A model generated the notes under the pieces. It had not been told where the DNA came from. It saw only the letters and a list, made by a program, of their open reading frames with translations, and made no database searches. The position numbers and the translations under genes were made by a program. A stretch of DNA of 64,000 nt from Ktedonobacter robiniae (GTDB lineage Bacteria > Chloroflexota > Ktedonobacteria > Ktedonobacterales > Ktedonobacteraceae). Position 1 is the first letter of the stretch. Every line of letters starts with the position of its first letter. This document shows, one piece after another, positions 1 through 6,877 of this stretch. The stretch is taken from the NCBI RefSeq assembly GCF_016587375.1, contig NZ_BNJG01000001.1:4036001-4100000 (forward strand). The letters are read 5' to 3'.

Positions 1-125
1 TAAGGGCGTGACGAAAATGACAGCTGTATTTGCAACATGCCTACCGTTGCCTGCGTATGTATGGAGGACACAGGAGATTCCCTTGAGATCATGAGTGTGT
101 CCCCCTATTTTCGTGGAGGATTTGC

Positions 126-506
126 ATGTACCAGGACCCAGCCAGCCAGTCATCGGCGCAAGACATAAATATTCACCATTATGTGACAACAGGTTTCGAA
201 CTCCCCAATCATCGCATCGTGCGTACACTTGGGATTGTACGTGGTATCATTGTTCGCTCGCGTAGCGTAATAGGCACCGTTGGCGCCTCCTTTCAGCAGT
301 TAGTTGGTGGAAACATTTCATTATATACGGAGCTTTGCGAGGAGACGCGAAACGATGCCTATGAATTGATGATTCAGCATGCACAACAGGTTGGGGCCAA
401 CGCGATTATTGGGGTGCGCTATGACGCGACCGAGATTACGCAGGGGGTAACCGAGGTGCTGTGCTATGGCACAGCGGTAGTGGTAGTATCCCAGGACCAG
501 GGGTAA
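126..506 (+). CDS. YbjQ/UPF0145 family protein
   Basis: This 126-residue protein belongs to the YbjQ (UPF0145) family of small, probably oligomeric soluble proteins, sometimes called heavy-metal-binding-like; the family has no proven reaction. The family pattern is clear: an N-terminal segment with YVTTGFELPNHRI, a central GIVRGIIVRSRS stretch, then RNDAYELMIQHAQQVGANAI and a final beta strand. The length is near the usual 105-110 residues plus a short extra N-terminus. The ATG is preceded by GGAGGA with a 5-nt gap, which fixes the start. It is transcribed alone and ends just before a strong hairpin. No regulator site was recognised upstream. Confidence 0.85.
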   Translation: MYQDPASQSSAQDINIHHYVTTGFELPNHRIVRTLGIVRGIIVRSRSVIGTVGASFQQLVGGNISLYTELCEETRNDAYELMIQHAQQVGANAIIGVRYDATEITQGVTEVLCYGTAVVVVSQDQG

Positions 507-534
507 TATGCTGGTTGAGAGAAATAGTGAAGGC

Positions 535-586
535 CATAAACGAGAGCCCCTTCGAGAAGCAATACTTGGAGGGGCTCTCGTTTATG
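535..586. terminator. Long hairpin between convergent units
   Basis: Two perfectly complementary 16-nt arms (535-550 and 571-586) enclose a 20-nt loop. The stem is GC-rich at its centre with A/T-rich outer pairs, as in a bidirectional terminator. It sits between the YbjQ gene and minus-strand sequence, directly beyond the stop codon of the flippase gene remnant. Confidence 0.7.
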
Positions 587-598
587 CGCACCATCTAT

Positions 599-682
599 CT
601 AGCGTGCAAAGTGCTGCAGATAGTTGGTCCCGGCTTGATGCTCTTGAGCAGCGCGATATCCTGCTGGTTGAGCGGCTTGAGG
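599..682 (-). pseudogene. 3' remnant of a flippase gene
   Basis: The minus strand here matches the last 27 or so codons of the intact flippase gene that ends at 22805. Translation gives LKPLNQQDIALLKSIKPG, nearly the same as in the intact protein, then a 4-nt deletion shifts the frame before the shared final LHAR/FAR region and stop. Similarity stops abruptly at about 682, where the end of the glycosyltransferase gene begins. As with the intact copy, a long hairpin lies directly after the stop codon. It is a leftover of a second flippase gene, probably lost by deletion or recombination. Confidence 0.75.
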
Positions 683-694
683 CCAGGTTCCAGG

Positions 695-1117
695 TCAGAT
701 AACTACTTGTGAAAGTTTGGTAAAGTTCCCGTGTCCCGGTACCGCCGCGCTACGCCAGAGATAGAAATGACCCATGCCAAACGAGTTCCAGAATGGGATC
801 GTTGCGATCAGATCATAATTTCTGGTCGCGATCATCTGTTTTGCAATGAAAGTTGCCTCATACGGATAGTAGTTAAAACTGAGTTCGATAACCGCGAAAT
901 AGCGATCTTTGATCGCCTGCGTTAGCGCTGGATCACCGAGGAGAGGCTGAGCACCGGGAGGAGCGTAATAAAAGTAGTTGACGCCGTTCCATTGCCAGGG
1001 CTCTGTAATATCTTTCGCATCGTAGCGAGACACTTCAATATCCTCAGCCAACAGGCGTCCACCTCCATCACGGATCTGGGTGTGCAGTTCTCTGCTTAAC
1101 CCCCTGTATGAGCCCAC
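695..1117 (-). pseudogene. C-terminal part of frameshifted glycosyltransferase
   Basis: This reading frame encodes about 135 residues that continue the membrane glycosyltransferase encoded at 1096-2292. The upstream frame ends in WAHTGG-stop inside a run of five G (minus strand; 1100-1104). If one more G were present, it would read on as HTGGLSREL into this frame. The segment holds AEDIEVSRYDAKDITEPW and a final YDLIATIPFW...YLWRS, typical of the soluble C-terminus of such bacterial PMT/ArnT-like enzymes. It has no ribosome-binding site of its own. Either the gene is inactivated in this strain or the run length is a sequencing error. Confidence 0.7.
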
Positions 1118-2292
1118 TGAGTATAAATGGTCTGGGACTGCTGCGAGCCTAACATAAAGATGAGCAGGATCACTGATAAGCCTACGAGCCAGTGACGACC
1201 CTTGACCCGAGCAAAAGAAAAAGAATGCTGTACGTGACCTGATATCCAGGCTAGGGCAAATCCTGCCAGAGGCGCGGCAAAGAATAGACCAAAGGCAAGA
1301 TGCTTATCGAATGAAACACCTTCTTGCTCGTAGATATGATACGCTGGCACTAGCCAGGACGAACCAAAGAGCAAGAGAGCTGTCAGACGAAACCGCTTAT
1401 CCATCCGGAAGATAAGCACTAGTGCAACCAGCGCGGCTGCCCAGACAAGACCCCCCATCTGGAGCGCATGTAAAAACAACTCGAGGCGTGGCTTGATAAT
1501 CTCAGCAACTCGGTTGGTAGTTGTGCCAGAGATGGCGTGAAAAGCCGATTTATCCACAAAGTAATAAGTTGTCACCATGCTGCCAGCCAGAGAAATCAGT
1601 GCCAGAACCAGGCGCAGGATCATCCGCCACCAGCCCAGAAAGGCCAGGCTAGTGAAGACGAGAACACCCAGCACTGGTAGCGAAAAGAGCATGGCAGCGT
1701 ATTTGGTTAGAATTGAGAGCATCAGCAATGGCCCGATGAGTAGTGCCAGCCAGCTATGACGGCTCGTACCTATTTTAATGGCCAGACCAGTCCCCAGGGC
1801 GATTAAGAAAAGGCACATGGCATCAAACGTTGCCAGACGACTGAGATAGAGAACGGTCCCCAAAGAGGCGTAGGCAGCCGAAGCAAAGATCGCCGCCGGG
1901 CGCTGAAAAATTTTTTTTGTGCAAAAGTAGACGATCGTGTTCACGCCCATCATACAGAAGAGGCTATACGCCCGAGCTAATTCCAGCCCACCGACCTTAT
2001 CTAATATCCCTCCGATAACTGGATAGACCCATGGATAACCTGAGAAGTAAAAGGCATAGTTCTCAAGCGGAGCCGGGCCACCCATCCAGTAACGGAAAAG
2101 TTGCTGCCCCGCATAGATGTAAAGGCCCTCGTCCTGGAAAGCCGTGTTGTGTAACGTCGCCAGCGAAACAATGGCTTGCGTAGCCAGGATGAGAAACAGT
2201 GGCCAGGCGGTCGGAGGGGAAAGAGTCCAGGGCTTTTTTCTTGTAATACTTCTGGTTATTGCTTTTGTTGTTGATGTTGATATTACTGCCAT
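1096..2292 (-). CDS. GT39/ArnT-like membrane glycosyltransferase, N-terminal part
   Basis: These 398 residues form the multi-spanning part of a GT-C fold glycosyltransferase that moves a sugar from a polyprenyl-phosphate donor to an acceptor on the outer face of the membrane. About ten hydrophobic segments are visible. The first loop carries NTAFQDEGLYIYAG, the acidic motif expected for the catalytic site of PMT/ArnT-type enzymes. The ATG follows an AGGAG site. The gene lies 12 nt after the giant GT2 gene and is probably cotranscribed with it, which suggests joint work on a cell-surface glycan. The frame stops early because of a one-base loss in a G run at 1100-1104; the missing C-terminus is encoded at 695-1117. 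The acceptor and sugar cannot be deduced. Confidence 0.75.
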   Translation of the reverse strand: MAVISTSTTKAITRSITRKKPWTLSPPTAWPLFLILATQAIVSLATLHNTAFQDEGLYIYAGQQLFRYWMGGPAPLENYAFYFSGYPWVYPVIGGILDKVGGLELARAYSLFCMMGVNTIVYFCTKKIFQRPAAIFASAAYASLGTVLYLSRLATFDAMCLFLIALGTGLAIKIGTSRHSWLALLIGPLLMLSILTKYAAMLFSLPVLGVLVFTSLAFLGWWRMILRLVLALISLAGSMVTTYYFVDKSAFHAISGTTTNRVAEIIKPRLELFLHALQMGGLVWAAALVALVLIFRMDKRFRLTALLLFGSSWLVPAYHIYEQEGVSFDKHLAFGLFFAAPLAGFALAWISGHVQHSFSFARVKGRHWLVGLSVILLIFMLGSQQSQTIYTQWAHTGG

Positions 2293-2304
2293 ATATTGAG
2301 ACTC

Positions 2305-5300
2305 CTATACTCCCGCATATCGCTGTTGGAGTTGAGATGCAAGCTGGCTCATCACAGCAAGCGAGTTGGGATCTGAGGTTATCGACCATTGCTTATCTAG
2401 AGCCTGGTTCGGCTTAAGGGCGGGAGAAGCATCGTGGTAGATCAATGCATATACCACGTGATTTGTCATCGCGGTAACGCCGATCTCAGAGAGCCAGGTT
2501 GATTTCTGGTCGGCCCGTCCAGAGGCGCTCACCTTCAGGATAATCGGTTTGCCGGGAAAGTGCAGGCCCGCCTCTTGTACAAGTGTCTCTGGATCACCCC
2601 AGTCAGTCCCAGGATAGTGAATCAGGTCGAGCACAACAGCACTGATGGAGCCCAAAGGTGGCTCATAAATTTGATCATTCAACGGATCAGCTGGCTCCCA
2701 GAGCCAAGAAACGTTGTTCGTCCCAAGTTGTTTGAAAAGAGACACAGTATGTAGCCAGGCGGGAGCCACATCCTGCGGGATACTACCGTTGGCGACGGCC
2801 GAGGTGAGTGCCCAGTTGCGATCAACTTGGAGCAAAATGGTAATCAAAACCGGCTTATTGTACGCGCGGATGTCCAGAGCCCAGCGAGTAAGGTCGTTGT
2901 CGTGCAAGCCATGACTAATGGATAGTAAGCCAGCATCGTTAGTGGGTCTGCCATTGGCCTGAAATCGCCCGAACTGGAGCGTAACCCAGGGAATAGCGTG
3001 ATGTGCGGCTAGATTGTTGGCCCAAGAAAAATCGAATTTATCGGTCACGCTCTGAGTACGCCCGATGATTGCAAAGTTGGCCTTCAGTTCTTTCTCTGCT
3101 GCGGTTGGACGCGTCTTTAAGAGAGAAAATGGCAGGTCTAGCCCGAAATAGGGTGCGCTCCCAGCTGGCAGGACAAGCGGATAAGCCCGTGATGGCGCTC
3201 CCATCCAGTGATATGTGCCCGTAAGTAAGAGCAAGCTAGCTAGACCAACCGAAACTACTGCATTGCGTAGCGAACGCAGGCCGCGCGCGCGTTGAGGGAC
3301 ACGAGCAGTATAGGAAAATTGCTCGGATTGAGCAGATCCCGTCGCCCTGCGTTCAGCCCTGTGTTTTCGCCAATCCAGGAGATAAAGCGCGAGGAAACTG
3401 AACAACATGATCAGTGTATAGGTGACCCACATCAAGCTGATGAACAGTGCGGTGTAGACTTTTGCCTTGGCTTGCGAAGAATAAGCCAGCGCAGCCAGGC
3501 AAAGTACAATGAAAAAGATGTACACCCAGAGATACCTGCTCGCTTTGCTCGAGCGTTTCTTCGAGGTGACGGCGAAACCGACCTTACGTCGAAAGATGAC
3601 TGTCATCAGGCTCTCGATCAAAACTGGGAAGCTTCCAAAGCCTATGATTATGCCTCGGATACCCGTGATTCCACGGCCAGCATACCAGATCGTCGCAGCA
3701 CTGACCAGGAAATAGGGCAAGAAATGCAGCAGAAAGGAGTTTAAGGTCGAGCCCTGAACAGCTGGTACGCCCGTAAAAATGAAGAGGATAGGGCAGAGCA
3801 GGTAGAGCAGGTCGCGTAAGCCACATAAGTAATGCGTGCAGGCCAGAAAGTATTGCAAACGCTGGCCGATTTGCAAACCATTCTTTTTTGGCAAGAAGAG
3901 ATCTCGCCAGTGCGTACGTAGGACCCCGATCGTACCTGTCGCCCAGCGGCGCTGCTGTTTCAGATACTCTGATAGATCCATTGGCCCCAGTCCAGTTGCT
4001 AGTACATCAGACACATAGACGCTACGCCAGCGCTGATGGAGCGTAATCGAAGCAGCAAAATCTTCCGTCACAGAATCCTGGGGAAGGCCGCCGATTTCAT
4101 CCAACGCCTGCCCGCGAATCACCACATTGGTGCCGCAGATAAAGGCCGAGTTCCAGGTAGCTTTCCCGGGACAGAGTAGGTTATAAAACAGAGACTGCTG
4201 ATCGTCAGCCCAGCGGGTTACTGGGTTATCCAGATTGCGATAATATTGGCCAGTCTGCACCCATCCAACCTTTGGATCGGCCAGATTTGGTACCGTTTTG
4301 AGCAGGAAATCTTCCGTAGCTACCTGGTCGGCGTCAAAGATCACAACCAACGCATTGCCGGTAGCTCCAACAAGCTGACGAGCATTTTCTATATTTCCAG
4401 CTTTGGCCCCTCCGGGCGTCTTACGAGTCACGCACACCACGCCCATTCTAGCGGCCAGTTCTTCAACTGTTTGCCAATCTGGTATTTGTGCGACATAGCC
4501 ATCGTTGCAGATGACAATGGTTACCTCACCCCAGGGATAGTGCGAAAGATAGTTCTCGCGAGCTGAGAGCGCTCCTCGGATTGTTGGTTCAAGGATAGTC
4601 ACTCCTTCGTTGACAGTGGGGATAAAGATGAAAATCGGGGCATGGGTCGGATTGACCGCGTAGTTTAATTTAGGCTGAGCACGAGGCCAGAACGTAAACT
4701 GCAAGCCCAACGTATGCAGCGCACCCAGGAATTCCGCAAACAAGAGTGGCAGCGCCAACCACCAGCCCGTCCAGTTAATGACCTCAACACGCCAGCTCAT
4801 ATAATCCATAAAGGTGATTGCCATGGATATTCCAAGCAGCATAGTAATCACCTTGTGCAGATCTATTTTTTTGCGCGTATTGGCTGTTATAATACACGCA
4901 CCCAAAGTCATTGTTGCCAGTACTACCCAGACATTGGGAATCGTATATGCCGTCATATCAAGCGCCATATATCCCACTACTCCTAATGCCATCAGTACCA
5001 GCAGAAACGAGATCATCATAAACACCCTGTTCAGCCTGACGATCCTGTTGACACGCTGCCGCGCTGATCGAGGTTTGCGTGCAAGAGTTTTAAGCGGTAC
5101 TGTGGGCGTCTCAGGCAGAAGTGCAGGTAAGGTTGCCACGACTGGCATCGGCAGCGTTTTCAACTGGTCCACAGACATACGAACATGATTTAGTTTTTTG
5201 GTGCTCAGCAACGCCTCTTCTGTCGGTGGAGAAACGAGCGCGTTTAAAACCTGGTCTATGGACGTCAAAGCAGAAGACGAATCCTGCTCCACCTGAGAAA

Positions 5301-6408
5301 AAGGATAAATCGCTCGGTTTAACAAAAAGAAATTGAACAAAGCCACAAGCGCAAAAACAGTAAGGCTAAAAGGTACCCACGGTTCGACCCCCCCTAAAAT
5401 AGGCAGCGTGAATGGCTCCCAGAAACCGAACACTATGGGATAGAGGATATAGAGTACCGCCATGACCAGAATGTTGCATAGGACCAATGCGCTGATCTTC
5501 CAGATACGCCCGGCAGCTGGAACCTCGCGAAAAAGGCGTGCCATGTGCTTTAAAGTCATGAGTCCCTGACGCAAATCTGCCTTGCTCTGTCCATGTTTGC
5601 GCTGCTGAAAATGGTAGGGAACCTCAACTAGATGTTGCCAGGGACAGCGCAGCAGAATCTCCAACAAAATTTTATAACCGATAGGGCGCAAGATCACCTT
5701 TTGAAGAATAGATCGTTTGAGCAGGAAACAGCCGCCTAACGGGTCAGAGATGCGAGAAAGCTGCTCGGGAAACAGACTTTTGGCCAGCCACTTGAGCCCA
5801 AGCGAAAAGAAGAGGCGACTGAACCCATTCAGACCTCCACTGCTCCCGCCTTTTATATATCGGCTCGCCAACACCAGGTCCACCTGCTGGGCCACCGCTT
5901 CCTCGTAAAAAGTGCGCAATAGCTCCGGTGGATGCTGGAAATCTGCGTCAAGCACTGTAATATATTCGGCCTTTGCTAAGTACAAACCCTCTACCACTGC
6001 AGTTGCCAGACCTCCCGAGCGTGCTGGCCCAGGTAAACGATGCTCCAACTGGATAAACAGCCGAAGCGAATTCATTGCTTCTGCTGCGTTCCTAATTATC
6101 TGTGGCGTATCATCATCGCTATCGTCAACAAAAATCACCTCAACGCTCACATTATCCAGTACTTGCTCCAGAGTTGAGAGCAAAGGGACGACGTTGTCCC
6201 GCTCGTTCCTGGTCGGGATTATGATACTCAGGTCATATTTTGCTGAACTATTGACGTGTAAATGAGGGTCGCTGTCACTCTGTGGCTCCATTTGAATGTT
6301 TTGACTGCTATACATACTATTACTCGGAGTTGTGTTCTTAGATTCTTCTATCTCATCTAATAATTTTCGGCTCGCTATTGTGTGTTCATCATGGCTATCA
6401 ATCGTCAT
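2305..6408 (-). CDS. Giant GT2-GT2 glycan synthase with hydrolase-like tail
   Basis: This 1,367-residue membrane protein joins three modules. Residues about 58-300 are a dolichyl-phosphate-mannose-synthase-like GT2 domain (SIIIPTRNERDN, then LDADFQHP), followed by two or more membrane helices to about 370. After a polar linker and new helices (465-575), residues about 590-840 are a cellulose-synthase-like GT2 domain with CNDG, FDADQ, TEDF and QQRRW, the donor and catalytic motifs of processive synthases, then more helices. Residues about 1105-1365 resemble a GH26-type TIM-barrel hydrolase: WLWEPADP keeps a glutamate, but the second site reads ILKVSASG with no glutamate, so it may only bind glycan. 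ATG at 6406-6408 follows GGAG; a GTG four codons upstream is less likely. It probably makes and exports a surface polysaccharide together with the downstream GT39-like gene. Confidence 0.8.
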   Translation of the reverse strand: MTIDSHDEHTIASRKLLDEIEESKNTTPSNSMYSSQNIQMEPQSDSDPHLHVNSSAKYDLSIIIPTRNERDNVVPLLSTLEQVLDNVSVEVIFVDDSDDDTPQIIRNAAEAMNSLRLFIQLEHRLPGPARSGGLATAVVEGLYLAKAEYITVLDADFQHPPELLRTFYEEAVAQQVDLVLASRYIKGGSSGGLNGFSRLFFSLGLKWLAKSLFPEQLSRISDPLGGCFLLKRSILQKVILRPIGYKILLEILLRCPWQHLVEVPYHFQQRKHGQSKADLRQGLMTLKHMARLFREVPAAGRIWKISALVLCNILVMAVLYILYPIVFGFWEPFTLPILGGVEPWVPFSLTVFALVALFNFFLLNRAIYPFSQVEQDSSSALTSIDQVLNALVSPPTEEALLSTKKLNHVRMSVDQLKTLPMPVVATLPALLPETPTVPLKTLARKPRSARQRVNRIVRLNRVFMMISFLLVLMALGVVGYMALDMTAYTIPNVWVVLATMTLGACIITANTRKKIDLHKVITMLLGISMAITFMDYMSWRVEVINWTGWWLALPLLFAEFLGALHTLGLQFTFWPRAQPKLNYAVNPTHAPIFIFIPTVNEGVTILEPTIRGALSARENYLSHYPWGEVTIVICNDGYVAQIPDWQTVEELAARMGVVCVTRKTPGGAKAGNIENARQLVGATGNALVVIFDADQVATEDFLLKTVPNLADPKVGWVQTGQYYRNLDNPVTRWADDQQSLFYNLLCPGKATWNSAFICGTNVVIRGQALDEIGGLPQDSVTEDFAASITLHQRWRSVYVSDVLATGLGPMDLSEYLKQQRRWATGTIGVLRTHWRDLFLPKKNGLQIGQRLQYFLACTHYLCGLRDLLYLLCPILFIFTGVPAVQGSTLNSFLLHFLPYFLVSAATIWYAGRGITGIRGIIIGFGSFPVLIESLMTVIFRRKVGFAVTSKKRSSKASRYLWVYIFFIVLCLAALAYSSQAKAKVYTALFISLMWVTYTLIMLFSFLALYLLDWRKHRAERRATGSAQSEQFSYTARVPQRARGLRSLRNAVVSVGLASLLLLTGTYHWMGAPSRAYPLVLPAGSAPYFGLDLPFSLLKTRPTAAEKELKANFAIIGRTQSVTDKFDFSWANNLAAHHAIPWVTLQFGRFQANGRPTNDAGLLSISHGLHDNDLTRWALDIRAYNKPVLITILLQVDRNWALTSAVANGSIPQDVAPAWLHTVSLFKQLGTNNVSWLWEPADPLNDQIYEPPLGSISAVVLDLIHYPGTDWGDPETLVQEAGLHFPGKPIILKVSASGRADQKSTWLSEIGVTAMTNHVVYALIYHDASPALKPNQALDKQWSITSDPNSLAVMSQLASQLQQRYAGV

Positions 6409-6877
6409 GTAAAGCTCCACTTTTTTGAAATGCCAGAAAGAAAAGGAGGGCGACAGTACTGGTGAGGAGTCTACAACGATCCCTTCGACTGGAGTATAGT
6501 GAAAATGTTGAGGTAAGGATAAGCTGCGAAAGTATCAGAAAAGGGCTCTATCGTATCTTTGATTTTTCATCTCCTGAAAAGCCTTCGCTAAAACGCAGGA
6601 TTTTTTTAGATATCGATGCTCACAAATTGGCTCTATAGGCTGCACGAAAAGCCATCCTCTATTGTGCTTATCTGTACCATTACCCCGAGGGAAATCTCAG
6701 TCAAAATTTGCATTTGGTCAGGTAAATATGTACCATTACCCTTACTTTATAGAATTTTTAGAGCCATAGCCATATATTCGTTCAGTGGTTTCTACAAATT
6801 CTCTTTACTTACACTCTCTTTATCATCATATGTATTTTCTAATTGCTCATCATTGACGAAGAGGAGATGAGTTGTTT
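6409..6877. promoter_or_regulatory. Divergent intergenic region with 13-bp direct repeat
   Basis: This 469-bp stretch between two divergent genes has no coding potential. The sequence TGTACCATTACCC occurs twice in the same orientation (6673-6685 and 6729-6741), 56 bp apart, close to a whole number of helical turns. It could bind a regulator of the downstream secreted protein gene. The distal part is AT-rich. No clear -35/-10 pair was identified. Confidence 0.35.

Noticed and set aside
3292..3744. 150-residue frame antisense to the large glycan synthase
   Set aside because: The opposite strand encodes conserved membrane and GT2 regions; this frame has no start signal or family match.
5370..5400. 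tRNA-like T-arm sequence (GGTTCGACC)
   Set aside because: It lies inside a conserved coding region and no cloverleaf can be formed around it.
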